A stretch of 59,803 nt of DNA from Siculibacillus lacustris (GCF_004328075.1 NZ_SJFN01000030.1:1-59803); one strand, 5' to 3'; counted from the stretch's first letter, positions 14,184 through 26,657 are shown. Made by a program: numbers and translations. The notes: generated by a model from the letters alone, not told the origin.

Positions 14184-17100
14184 ATGAACATCTCGAGATT
14201 CTTCATCGATCGCCCGGTGTTCGCCGGTGTCCTGTCCGTGCTGATCTTCGTCTTCGGGCTGATCGCCCTGACGCAGCTGCCGGTGTCGGAATATCCCGAA
14301 GTGGTGCCGCCGCAGATCATCGTGCGGGCGGTCTATCCCGGTGCCAATCCCAAGGTGATCGCCGCCACGGTGGCGACGCCGATCGAGGAGCAGATCAACG
14401 GTATCGACGGCATGATCTATATGGCGAGCCAGGCGACCACCGACGGGTCGATGACCCTGACCGTCACCTTCAAGCTCGGCACCGATCCCGACAAGGCGCA
14501 GCAACTGGTGCAGAACCGGGTGTCGCAGGCCGAGCCGCGTCTGCCCGACGCGGTGCGGGCGCTGGGCGTGACCACGGTCAAGAGCTCGCCCAACCTGATG
14601 ATGGTGGTGCATCTGGTCTCGCCGGACGATCGCTACGATTCCACCTATCTGCGCAACTGGGCGGTGCTCAACGTCAAGGACCGGCTGGCCCGCGTTCCCG
14701 GCATCGGCGACGTGCAGCTGTTCGGCGCCGGCGACTACGCCATGCGGGTGTGGCTCGATCCGCAGAAGATGGCGGCGCACGGATTGTCGGCGAGCGCCGT
14801 GGTCACGGCGATCCGCGGCCAGAACGTCCAGGCGGCGGCCGGCGTGGTCGGCGCCTCGCCGAGCGTGCCCGGGCTCGGATTGCAGCTGTCGGTCAACGCC
14901 CGCGGTCGGCTCGAGAGCCCCGAAGACTTCGCCGGAATCGTCGTGGCGACCGGGGCCGACGGGGCGATCACCCGGCTCGGCGACGTGGCGCGGATCGAAC
15001 TCGGGGCCTCCGACTACGCCCTGCGGTCGCTGCTCGACAGCCGCGCGGCGGTGGCCACGGCGATCTTCCAGGCGCCGGGGTCCAACGCCATCAGCGTCTC
15101 CGATCAGGTCCACAAGACCATGGCCGAGATCAAGGAGACCATGCCCGACGGCATCGACTACCGCATCGTCTACGACACCACCGACTTCGTCCGCGCCTCG
15201 ATCGAGGCGGTGGTCCACACCCTGATCGAGGCGATCGCCCTGGTCGTGGTGGTGGTGGTGCTGTTCCTGCAGACCTGGCGGGCGTCGATCATCCCGCTGG
15301 TGGCGGTGCCGGTGTCGGTGGTCGGCACCTTCGCGGTGATGCATCTGTTCGGCTTCTCGATCAACGCCCTGAGCCTGTTCGGCTTGGTGCTGGCGATCGG
15401 CATCGTCGTCGACGACGCGATCGTCGTGGTCGAGAATGTCGAGCGCAACATCGAGCGGGGACACGCACCGCTCGCCGCGGCCCATCATGCGATGGCCGAG
15501 GTTTCGGGACCGATCGTCGCCATCGCTCTGGTGCTGGTGGCGGTGTTCGTGCCGCTGGCCTTCATCAGCGGCCTGACCGGCCAGTTCTACCGCCAGTTCG
15601 CCCTGACCATCGCCATCTCGACGGTGATCTCGGCGATCAATTCCCTGACCCTGTCGCCGGCGCTGGCCGCACTCCTGCTGCGCGGTCACGATGCGCCCAA
15701 GGACCGGCTGACGCGGATCCTCGACGCCGGCCTCGGCTGGCTGTTCCGCGGCTTCAACTTCGTGTTCAACGGCGGCGCGCGGGCCTATGGCGGCGGCGTC
15801 GGCCGGGTGATCGGCCGCAAGTCGGCGATGATGGTGGTCTATCTCGGTCTGGCCGGGGCGGCGGTCGCCCTGTTCCAGATCGTGCCCGGCGGCTTCGTGC
15901 CGCTCCAGGACAAGCAGTATCTGGTCGGCTTCGCGCAGTTGCCCGACGGCGCCAGCCTCGATCGCTCGGATGCGGTGGTGCGGAAGATGGGCGAGGTGGC
16001 GCAGACCACGCCCGGGGTGGATCACACCCTGGCCTTCCCCGGCCTGTCGATCAACGGCTTCACCAACAGTTCCAACGCCGGCATCGTGTTCGTGCCGCTG
16101 AAGCCCTTCGAGGAGCGCACCACCCCCGATCTGTCGGGAGGGGCGATCGCCGGGCGGCTCAACGGGGCCTTCGCCGGCATCGAAGGCGCCTTCACCGCGG
16201 TGTTCCCGCCGCCGCCGGTGCAGGGGCTCGGGACGATCGGCGGCTTCAAGCTGCAGATCGAGGACCGCGCCGGTCTCGGCTACGAGGCGCTCGACACCGT
16301 CACCAAGGCCTTCCTCGCCGAGGCCGCCAAGGCGCCGGAACTCGGGCGGCTGTTCTCGGGCTACCAGATCGACGTGCCGCAGCTCTTCGCCGACGTCGAC
16401 CGGGTGCGGGCGCAGCAGCTCGGGGTCTCGGTGACCGACGTGTTCGAGACGCTGCAGATCTATCTCGGCTCGCTCTACGTCAACGACTTCAACGCCTTCG
16501 GCCGTACCTATTCGGTGCGCGTCCAGGCCGATGCGCCGTGGCGGGCTCATGCCGAGGACATCGGCAAGCTCGAGGTCAAGTCCAACGCCGGCGTGATGGT
16601 GCCGCTCGACGCGGTGCTGCGGATCACGCCGAGCGCCGGGCCGGAACGGGCGATGCGCTACAACGGCTTCCTCTCGGCCGACGTCAACGGCGGCCCGGCG
16701 CCCGGCTATTCGTCGACCCAGGCGCAGGACGCGGTCACCCGGATCGCGGCGAAGGTGCTGCCCAAGGGCTTCGCCTTCGAATGGACCGATCTGACCTATC
16801 AGCAGATCCTCGCCGGCAATTCGTCGGTGGTGGTGTTCCCGCTGGCGCTGCTCCTGGTGTTCCTGGTGCTCGCCGCGCAATACGAGAGCCTGACCCTGCC
16901 GATCGCCATCATCCTGATCGTGCCGATGGGGCTGTTGGCGGCGATGACCGGGGTGTGGTTGACCGGGGGCGACAACAACGTCTTCACCCAGATCGGCCTC
17001 GTCGTGCTGGTCGGATTGTCGGCGAAGAACGCCATCCTGATCGTCGAGTTCGCCCGCGAACTGGAGTTCTCGGGGCGGACGCCGATCGCCGCGGCGATCG

Positions 17101-17387
17101 AGTCGAGCCGGCTGCGGCTCCGGCCGATCCTGATGACCTCGATGGCCTTCGTGATGGGCGTGGTGCCGCTGGTGACCTCGACCGGGGCGGGCGCCGAGAT
17201 GCGCCATGCGATGGGCGTGGCGGTGTTCTTCGGGATGATCGGGGTGACCGCCTTCGGATTGTTCCTGACGCCGGTGTTCTACGTCGTGCTGCGGCGGCTG
17301 ACCGGCAACCGGCCGCTGATCAAGCACCCCGGTCAGGTCGACATCGACGAGGCGCCGGTCCACGAGGCCCCGGTCGCGGCGGAGTGA
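14184..17387 (+). CDS. HAE1-family RND multidrug efflux permease
   Basis: At 1067 residues this is the usual length for AcrB/MexF-type proton-driven drug pumps. It begins MNISRFFIDRPVFAGVLSVL, the classic RND start. Two sets of membrane helices flank two large periplasmic loops, and the proton-relay pair DD lies at about residue 410 in VVDDAIVVVENVERN. The C-terminal half has SAKNAILIVEFA and the RLRPILMTS signature. It forms a trimer in the inner membrane and works with the preceding fusion protein. The sequence leans towards the MexF/BpeF branch, which exports chloramphenicol, quinolones and similar amphiphiles, but substrates cannot be read directly. A convergent TetR gene follows across a strong hairpin. 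Confidence 0.95.
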   Translation: MNISRFFIDRPVFAGVLSVLIFVFGLIALTQLPVSEYPEVVPPQIIVRAVYPGANPKVIAATVATPIEEQINGIDGMIYMASQATTDGSMTLTVTFKLGTDPDKAQQLVQNRVSQAEPRLPDAVRALGVTTVKSSPNLMMVVHLVSPDDRYDSTYLRNWAVLNVKDRLARVPGIGDVQLFGAGDYAMRVWLDPQKMAAHGLSASAVVTAIRGQNVQAAAGVVGASPSVPGLGLQLSVNARGRLESPEDFAGIVVATGADGAITRLGDVARIELGASDYALRSLLDSRAAVATAIFQAPGSNAISVSDQVHKTMAEIKETMPDGIDYRIVYDTTDFVRASIEAVVHTLIEAIALVVVVVVLFLQTWRASIIPLVAVPVSVVGTFAVMHLFGFSINALSLFGLVLAIGIVVDDAIVVVENVERNIERGHAPLAAAHHAMAEVSGPIVAIALVLVAVFVPLAFISGLTGQFYRQFALTIAISTVISAINSLTLSPALAALLLRGHDAPKDRLTRILDAGLGWLFRGFNFVFNGGARAYGGGVGRVIGRKSAMMVVYLGLAGAAVALFQIVPGGFVPLQDKQYLVGFAQLPDGASLDRSDAVVRKMGEVAQTTPGVDHTLAFPGLSINGFTNSSNAGIVFVPLKPFEERTTPDLSGGAIAGRLNGAFAGIEGAFTAVFPPPPVQGLGTIGGFKLQIEDRAGLGYEALDTVTKAFLAEAAKAPELGRLFSGYQIDVPQLFADVDRVRAQQLGVSVTDVFETLQIYLGSLYVNDFNAFGRTYSVRVQADAPWRAHAEDIGKLEVKSNAGVMVPLDAVLRITPSAGPERAMRYNGFLSADVNGGPAPGYSSTQAQDAVTRIAAKVLPKGFAFEWTDLTYQQILAGNSSVVVFPLALLLVFLVLAAQYESLTLPIAIILIVPMGLLAAMTGVWLTGGDNNVFTQIGLVVLVGLSAKNAILIVEFARELEFSGRTPIAAAIESSRLRLRPILMTSMAFVMGVVPLVTSTGAGAEMRHAMGVAVFFGMIGVTAFGLFLTPVFYVVLRRLTGNRPLIKHPGQVDIDEAPVHEAPVAAE

Positions 17388-17416
17388 ACGCCGCGCCGGA
17401 GACGATGGAAAACGAA

Positions 17417-17452
17417 GACGGCGGCGACGGGGAAAATCCCGTCGCCGCCGTC
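17417..17452. terminator. Bidirectional hairpin between RND pump and tetR
   Basis: GACGGCGGCGACGGG (17417-17431) and CCCGTCGCCGCCGTC (17438-17452) form a perfect 15-bp stem with the loop GAAAAT. It lies between the converging pump and tetR genes. There is no T-run on either side, but the stem strength and position support termination or read-through block. Confidence 0.65.
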
Positions 17453-17508
17453 GGCGCATGTGGGGGAGGGGGGCGGCATCTCAGAGTGCACCCGACGAAT
17501 GGGGCTCG

Positions 17509-18090
17509 CTACGAACCGGTGGAGCCGCCGTTGCCGGCGATCAGGCCGGTCAGTTGCTCGGCGACGGCGGCCAGGACCTCGTCCGACAGGGCGGGGTCGC
17601 AGACGGCGCGCGACAGGCCGAGGGCGCCGAGACAGGCGGAGAGCAGCAGCAGCGCGCGGCTGCGCTGATGGGTACCGCCTTCGCCGCCGAGCAGTTTCTC
17701 GAAGAAGGCGACGTTCATCTTGACCCGCTCGGTATAGACCTCGCGGGCGGCCGGCGCGGCGCGGCCGACGTCGGCGACCAGCGCCCCCATCGGGCAGCCG
17801 CAGCCGGGCTCGTCGCGATGGGCGGCGGTCAGGTAGGAATTGACGAAATGGGCGGCGCACTCCGGCTTGATCTCGGCGGCGTCGTATTCCTTGAACGCCT
17901 CGGTCAAGGCCTCGATGACCAGATCGTCGCGGGAGCCGAAGTGTTTGTAGAAGCCACCGACCGTCAGGCCGGCTTCCTTCATGACATCGGCGACGCCGAT
18001 CCCGTCCAGACCGACCTCGCGAAATCGCTTGGCGGCGACCTCGACGATCTTCTGGTGGGTGGTCGCCTTTTCGGCGCGCGAATGGCCCAT
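17509..18090 (-). CDS. TetR-family repressor, likely regulator of the RND unit
   Basis: A 193-residue protein with an N-terminal TetR helix-turn-helix (KIVEVAAKRFREVGLDGIGVADVMKEAGLTVGGFYKHF). The ligand domain contains PGCGCPMGALVADVGR, seen in TetR proteins that sense electrophiles or hydrophobic compounds; the CGC cysteine pair could be reactive. It is convergent with the pump gene it probably represses. Its own upstream region carries a half-palindrome that shares TAATCCTGTT with the perfect palindrome at 10963-10994, in front of the small-protein genes. Confidence 0.85.
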   Translation of the reverse strand: MGHSRAEKATTHQKIVEVAAKRFREVGLDGIGVADVMKEAGLTVGGFYKHFGSRDDLVIEALTEAFKEYDAAEIKPECAAHFVNSYLTAAHRDEPGCGCPMGALVADVGRAAPAAREVYTERVKMNVAFFEKLLGGEGGTHQRSRALLLLSACLGALGLSRAVCDPALSDEVLAAVAEQLTGLIAGNGGSTGS

Positions 18091-18132
18091 GGCCGCAACG
18101 TCCTTTCGTCGGTCGGGTGTGAAGTCCTGTTG

Positions 18133-18158
18133 TTCAGGAGTTCAGATATAATCCTGTT
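18133..18158. promoter_or_regulatory. Second TetR-type operator, upstream of tetR
   Basis: CAGGA at 18135-18139 and TCCTG at 18152-18156 are separated by 12 nt, exactly as in the operator at 10963-10994. The right half TAATCCTGTT (18149-18158) is identical over ten bases, while the left half is weaker. It lies 43-68 bp upstream of the tetR ATG, consistent with negative autoregulation. Confidence 0.6.
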
Positions 18159-18270
18159 GGGGCGGAACACAAGATCCGACCTTCGGACCTACGAACACGA
18201 AACCGCGAAGGTTCCTGCCGAGTTCCAGCCGAATGTTCGCGCAGGCCGAAGGGATCGGCGACGCGAGACA

Positions 18271-18696
18271 TCAGACGCGGAGATTGGCGAGCAGGGTCGC
18301 CAGGCTCGGCTCGTCGACCATCAGGGCGGCATCGGCGAGGGAGAACCAGGCGACCTGGCGTTCGGCCTGTTCCTTCCAGGTCGGCAGGGTCGCGGCGACC
18401 GGCAGCAGGTAGACCGCCACCGAGACCAGATCGAACCGACTCTCGCGGCGCTTCCAATAGAGGAAGGAGCCGGCCGGGGTCTTCTTCGGCTTGCCGATCA
18501 GCCCGGCTTCCTGCTCGGCCTCGATGCGGGCGACGTCGCGGCTCTTGCGGCCCTTCATCGGCCAGCCCTTGGGCAGGGTCCAACGGCGCGTCTCGCGGGT
18601 GGTGATCAGGCAGACTTCGATCACGCCGTCGCGTTTACGCAGCGGCAATGCGGCGACCTGGCGAAGGGTGGGCGGGGTCTCGGCAATGCGCGGCAT
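18271..18696 (-). CDS. NUDIX hydrolase
   Basis: A 141-residue protein with the DIPP-type NUDIX layout: RRWTLPKGWPMKGRKSRDVARIEAEQEAGLIGK. The catalytic helix, normally REUxEExGU, reads I-E-A-E-Q-E-A-G-L, so the first Arg is replaced by Ile and one Glu by Gln. The KGWPMKG opening is typical of Rhizobiales NUDIX proteins related to diphosphoinositol or diadenosine polyphosphate hydrolases. Metal binding may be weakened, but two acidic residues remain. It stands alone, separated from the tetR promoter and from the histidine kinase gene by non-coding gaps. Substrate unknown. Confidence 0.85.
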   Translation of the reverse strand: MPRIAETPPTLRQVAALPLRKRDGVIEVCLITTRETRRWTLPKGWPMKGRKSRDVARIEAEQEAGLIGKPKKTPAGSFLYWKRRESRFDLVSVAVYLLPVAATLPTWKEQAERQVAWFSLADAALMVDEPSLATLLANLRV

Positions 18697-18822
18697 CGTG
18701 TTCGACGGCTCTCCGGGCGAGGACTCGATGGCAAGTCTATCGCGTTCTTGCCGTAGGTCGTGCGAATTCTTCGTCCATCCGTAGTCTTCGTGGGGAGCGA
18801 CGTCGAATCCTCCCCCGCGCGT

Positions 18823-22788
<3,966 letters not shown>

Positions 22789-23010
22789 GGGAAATGGCCT
22801 CGATCGGGAGATCGGAAACGTTGTGGAGCGTCGGGCAAGGGGCCTTCGATCGCAAGTGTAAAAATGGGCGAGACGAGGTCGCGCACCCGTAATCCTCGCT
22901 GCGCCGACCGCCGCGAGGGGCGGATCCGCCGCCTCGGAACGTCCCTGCCGTAGAGTCCCGCTTGGATGCGACCGCCGGGGCTGCTACCTTTCACCCCGGA
23001 GGTGCACGTC

Positions 23011-23349
23011 GTGGGCACGGTGATCCGTCTGGTCCTGGTGATGCTGTTGGTGCTCGGCGGTTGGCTGCCGAACGCCGCGGCTGCGTCGTCGCCGAGGCCG
23101 GCCGCGGTGCATTGCCACGACCGCGCGATGCCGTCCGTGACCGCCGCCGTGGCCGATCCCTGTCGGGGCGCCGCGGATCTGCCGGGGCACTGCGTGGTGC
23201 CGGCGGGGATCTGCTGCACGATCGTCCTGCCGATGGCCGCCGATCTGACTGCGACGATCCGTCCGACCGTCGCCGCCTGGGGCGCGACCGGCGAAGACCT
23301 GCGCTCCGGCCGTGCCGCACCGCCGGTGACCCCCCCTCCTCGAACCTGA
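23011..23349 (+). CDS. Small Cys-containing secreted protein preceding the CuA/oxidase-like genes
   Basis: A protein of about 112 residues from GTG 23011, which has GGAGG eight bases upstream; a longer ATG start at 22966 is in frame. The first 26 residues are a hydrophobic signal peptide (VIRLVLVMLLVLGGWLPNAA). The mature part has five cysteines in the pattern HCHD...DPC...HC...GICC and a proline-rich end. No family is recognised. It is the first of four co-directional genes ending with the oxidase-like subunit, so a periplasmic metal-handling or copper-delivery role is possible but unproven. Confidence 0.55.
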   Translation: MGTVIRLVLVMLLVLGGWLPNAAAASSPRPAAVHCHDRAMPSVTAAVADPCRGAADLPGHCVVPAGICCTIVLPMAADLTATIRPTVAAWGATGEDLRSGRAAPPVTPPPRT

Positions 23350-23427
23350 CGACGCGTTTCGACGCCGCGAATCGGACCGCCCGCGGGCGCGTCCGATCGC
23401 CGTTCCGTCTTGTTCGAGAGGATCTTC

Positions 23428-24324
23428 ATGTCGCACGATCGACACTTCACCACCCGACGCGGTTTCGTCGGGGCGATGGGCTTCGGTGCCCTCGGTCTCT
23501 ACGTCACCTGGGCGGCCTATGGCGCCTCGCCCTTGCCCTTCGCCTCCGGCGGCGATGCCGCCGCCGATCCCCACGGCGGCCACGCCGTCGATCCCCATGC
23601 CGGCCACGGCGCAGCGGCGCCGGCCGATCCGGCGATCGCCGACACCCACGGTGGCAGCGCGGTCACGCCGGAAACCTTCGAGCGGCGTCACGCCGACTTC
23701 ATGAAACGCTTCCGGCAGGCCGACGGCTCGGTGCGTCCGGCGATCGCCGCCGCTGCGGAGCACGATCATGGGGCGGTGGCTGCCCCCGCGACGATGCCGG
23801 CGGGCCACGATCACGGCGCGGCGGCCGAAGCACCGGCGGCGATGCCCGGTCACGACCACGGCGCGGCGGTGTCCGCGCCGCCCGCGACGGAAACCGGCGG
23901 TCACGCCGGACACGGCATGGCGATGCCGATGCCGGCCGCGCCCGATGCCCACGCCGGCCACGGGGCCGGCCCGGCGGTCGCGCTCCCGCCGCTCGCGCCG
24001 CTCGCGGTGTCGACGCCGGCCGCCGCCGCGCACGCGGACGGCGAGCCGATCGAGGTGTTCCTCGCCGCCGGGCGTTTCGCCTTCGAGCCCGACGACCTCA
24101 GGCTCGAGGTCGGGCGGGCCTATCGCTTCCACATGATGGCCAGCGACGTCGCCCATGGCGCGTCGATCGCCTTCGGACGGGCGAGCCGCATCGTCCGCCT
24201 GCGCCCCGACACGGTGACGACCCTCGATCTGACCTTCCGCGAGGCCGGTCGGCATCTCGTCTACTGCACCGTCTATTGCGGGCCCGGCCACGACGGCATG
24301 CACGCTTCGATCACCGTCGCCTGA
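23428..24324 (+). CDS. Tat-exported His-rich protein with a CuA (cytochrome oxidase subunit II-like) domain
   Basis: The protein has 298 residues from ATG 23428. The N-terminus carries a twin-arginine signal (TTRRGFVGAMGFGALG). Residues about 40-210 form a long low-complexity linker loaded with HGGH, HAGHG and HDHGA motifs and methionines, a likely copper or metal reservoir. The C-terminal cupredoxin domain ends with YCTVYCGPGHDGM, which has the CuA ligand spacing C-x3-C-x3-H-x2-M and closely resembles subunit II of ba3-type oxidases. The gene is 11 bp before the subunit I homologue, so the pair probably forms one complex on the periplasmic face. The His-rich insertion is not part of ordinary subunit II proteins. 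Confidence 0.85.
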   Translation: MSHDRHFTTRRGFVGAMGFGALGLYVTWAAYGASPLPFASGGDAAADPHGGHAVDPHAGHGAAAPADPAIADTHGGSAVTPETFERRHADFMKRFRQADGSVRPAIAAAAEHDHGAVAAPATMPAGHDHGAAAEAPAAMPGHDHGAAVSAPPATETGGHAGHGMAMPMPAAPDAHAGHGAGPAVALPPLAPLAVSTPAAAAHADGEPIEVFLAAGRFAFEPDDLRLEVGRAYRFHMMASDVAHGASIAFGRASRIVRLRPDTVTTLDLTFREAGRHLVYCTVYCGPGHDGMHASITVA

Positions 24325-24335
24325 GGAGGGACATC

Positions 24336-26036
24336 ATGACCGACATCGCCTTCTCGTTCGACGAAGCCGACTCGACCGCCGCCGTCCGGCCGTCGCTCCG
24401 CCTCGCCGGCCTGCCGTGGATCGATCGGCGCCTGACGCTGGTGTTCGTCGCCCTGTCGCTGGTGCCGCTGGCGCTCGGGCTGGGCTTCGGCCTCGCCGTC
24501 GTGCTGGCGCGCGGCGGTTTTCTCGGCTTCGAGCCGGAGACCGCCTATCGCCTGCTGACCCTGCACGGCACCTCGGCGTTCTTCTGGTGGCTCTATCTGG
24601 CGCAGGTCGCGCTGATGATCGCACTCGCCGCCGGCGAGCGCCGCGAAGGTCTCGCCGCGCGGCCGCTGGTGGTCGCCGCGGCGGTGGTGCTGGTCGCCGG
24701 GCTCGCCCTCTCCGAGGGCACCGCGGTGATGCTGACGCCGCTGCTCTACGACGCCAACCCCGATCTCGGCCGCGACGATCCGGCGGCGGTGGCGGGGATG
24801 GCCGGCGGCCACTTGCTGCTGGCGCTGGGTCTCGCGCTGGCGAGCGTCGCGGCGATCGTCACGGTGCTGCGGGCGCGCGAGCGGGAGACCGGCGCGATGA
24901 CCGCGATGGGCTTCGGAGTGCTGGCCTGGGCGGGTTTCCTGATCGTCTCGGGGATCGCCTCGATCAACGCCTTCCTGCCCAATCTCCTGTGGGCGATCGG
25001 GCGCGGCGGCTTTCCCGCCCACGCCGCGACCGAGTGGCACATCCTGTTCCACAATCTGCACTACCTGCCGCTGATGGCGATGGTGCTGACCTGGTACGCG
25101 CTGACCCTCGAGACCACCGGCACGCGCTCGGCCTTCGGGGCGAGCTTCTCCAAGGTGGTGTTCGCGTCCTATCTGGTGTTCGTGCCGCCGACCTCGCTCT
25201 ACCACATGTTCCTGGAGCCGGGTCTCTCCGAGGGCGTGCGGGTGGCCGGCACGCTGCTGTCGCTGTTCGTGTCGGTGCCGACCCTGATCGCCTTCCTGGT
25301 GATCGTCTCCTCGCTCGAACTGTCGACCCGGGCGCGCGGTGCACCGGCCGGGCTGTTCGGCTGGATCGGCCGCCTACCGTGGCGCTCGCCGGCCTTCGCG
25401 GGGATGGGCGTGGCGGTGGTGGCGACGCTGCTCGGCCTGGTCTTCGCCTTCGTGCTGATCCAGGAGAAGTTCGCGCCGCTGATCTCCGACACGTTCTTCG
25501 TGCCCGGCTATTTCCACTTCTTCGCGGTCGGGGCGGTCAGCGAGACCTTCCTCGCCGGGTTCCTGGTGCTGATCCCGGCGCTCGGCGGCGGGCGGGTGTG
25601 GCGGCCCGGCCTGATGGCGGCGCTGCCTTGGGGTGTGCTCGGCGGCCTCTTGATCTTCGGGGCCTTCGGCATCGCCGCCGGGCTCGAAGGGGTGCCGCGG
25701 CGGACCTTCGACGTCGCCTATGACGGCGCGGCGCCGGTCGCCTGGGCCGGGCTGATGCGCGGCGTGGCGATCGGCGGGGCGATCTTCGGGTCTGCGCTCG
25801 TCCTGCAGGTGTTCGGCGTGGTGGCGACCCTGTGCGGGGTGGGCCGGGGGACGGTCGCGCCGCGGCGGGCCGATCCGGCGCCGTCCGAAGCCGACGTCGT
25901 CGGTCCGGCGGTGGCCTGGACCGGGCCGCTCGCCGTCATCGTGCTGGTGGTGGCGATGAGCGGCGCCACGATCGGCGCCTTCGAGTTGATGCGCTCGCTG
26001 CCGATCGTGGCGGTCGGCGGCCATTCCGGCCATTGA
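24336..26036 (+). CDS. B-type (ba3-like) heme-copper oxidase subunit I homologue with altered metal ligands
   Basis: A 566-residue, roughly 12-13-helix membrane protein. It aligns with Thermus ba3 subunit I from memory: LTLHG (His77, low-spin heme ligand), HNLHY (His239 and Tyr243, the CuB His and its cross-linked Tyr), SLYHMFLEPG (Tyr289-His290, where ba3 has His-His), LFGWIGRLPW, and VPGYFHF (Tyr392-x-His394, where ba3 has His-x-His). The low-spin heme ligands therefore remain, but one CuB histidine and the axial histidine of the high-spin heme are tyrosine. An ordinary oxygen-reducing centre seems unlikely; it may use tyrosine-ligated heme or carry only the low-spin heme. ATG 24336 has GAGGAGGG upstream. 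Follows the CuA gene by 11 bp. Confidence 0.85.
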   Translation: MTDIAFSFDEADSTAAVRPSLRLAGLPWIDRRLTLVFVALSLVPLALGLGFGLAVVLARGGFLGFEPETAYRLLTLHGTSAFFWWLYLAQVALMIALAAGERREGLAARPLVVAAAVVLVAGLALSEGTAVMLTPLLYDANPDLGRDDPAAVAGMAGGHLLLALGLALASVAAIVTVLRARERETGAMTAMGFGVLAWAGFLIVSGIASINAFLPNLLWAIGRGGFPAHAATEWHILFHNLHYLPLMAMVLTWYALTLETTGTRSAFGASFSKVVFASYLVFVPPTSLYHMFLEPGLSEGVRVAGTLLSLFVSVPTLIAFLVIVSSLELSTRARGAPAGLFGWIGRLPWRSPAFAGMGVAVVATLLGLVFAFVLIQEKFAPLISDTFFVPGYFHFFAVGAVSETFLAGFLVLIPALGGGRVWRPGLMAALPWGVLGGLLIFGAFGIAAGLEGVPRRTFDVAYDGAAPVAWAGLMRGVAIGGAIFGSALVLQVFGVVATLCGVGRGTVAPRRADPAPSEADVVGPAVAWTGPLAVIVLVVAMSGATIGAFELMRSLPIVAVGGHSGH

Positions 26037-26046
26037 GGAGAGAGCG

Positions 26047-26241
26047 ATGAACAGTCGACGTCTGCCGATCGAGGGCGTGCTCGTCCTCGCCGTCGCCGGG
26101 GTGTGGGCGATCCTCGCCGCGGTCTATCAGCTGTCGCCGTCGCTCGGCATGCCGGGATACGTCCGGGTGTGGGGCGCCGGCGCGGTGGTGTTCCTGGTGC
26201 TCGGGGGGCTGCTGCTGCGCCGCCGCCGTTCCGGGGACTGA
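26047..26241 (+). CDS. Small two-helix membrane protein of the oxidase-like cluster
   Basis: This 64-residue protein has two hydrophobic helices (VLVLAVAGVWAILAAVY and AGAVVFLVLGGLLL) and a basic tail RRRRSGD. It starts 10 bp after the subunit I stop with GAGGAGAG as ribosome site, so it is clearly in the same transcript. Small hydrophobic subunits such as IIa are known in ba3 oxidases, and a similar accessory role is plausible, though there is no diagnostic motif. Confidence 0.7.
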   Translation: MNSRRLPIEGVLVLAVAGVWAILAAVYQLSPSLGMPGYVRVWGAGAVVFLVLGGLLLRRRRSGD

Positions 26242-26250
26242 AGATCCTCG

Positions 26251-26279
26251 CGGGCGGCGGCCGAGCGGCTCGCCGCCCG
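26251..26279 (+). terminator. Hairpin after the oxidase-like cluster
   Basis: CGGGCGGCG (26251-26259) and CGCCGCCCG (26271-26279) form a 9-bp stem ten bases after the last stop codon. The following 26280-26540 stretch contains no recognisable gene and leads into the LacI-type operators at 26546. Confidence 0.5.
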
Positions 26280-26545
26280 CGGTCGCATCGGGCGGGGAGG
26301 GGGCTCGGTGCGGCCCCCCTTTCGGTGCCGAAGGGTCTGCATCGGGCGCCGCCGTCGCCCGGATGCGGCGTCCGGCGGTCCCCGGCGCCGCCGCCCGCCA
26401 CAACCGGCCGCGACCGTCGCATCCGGCCGGGTGGCCGGTCTTGCTCGGCAGCGCAGCACCGCCTCCCGCGGTGCGGCGCCGATTTCCGCCGGATCCGGGT
26501 TCTCACGGAGCCGGTTTTCGCCCGTCCTCCCTTGTCCGAATCCTC

Positions 26546-26583
26546 TGTTAGCGCTAACATTCGTGCCTCTGTGAGCGCTAACA
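26546..26583. promoter_or_regulatory. Two LacI/GntR-type operators upstream of gudP
   Basis: A perfect palindrome TGTTAGCGCTAACA lies at 26546-26559, and a one-mismatch copy TGTGAGCGCTAACA at 26570-26583, with centres 24 bp apart. The same 14-mer recurs at 30597-30610 in front of gudD. The shape, with its central CG, is typical of LacI-family operators, and the LacI-type gene at 29226-30404 is the obvious candidate binder. Confidence 0.8.
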
Positions 26584-26657
26584 ATCCGCGCGATGAGCCA
26601 ACATCAGCGACCGCGATCGGGCCGAGGCGCCGGGATCGCATCCGAGGGAGAAACACG

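Noticed and set aside
12432-17668. Two very long frames (about 1675 residues on minus, 1611 on plus) across the RND genes
   Set aside because: Their translations are dominated by Arg, Pro, Gly and His with no domain, and they overlap the well-supported fusion protein and pump. They follow from GC-rich third positions of the real genes.
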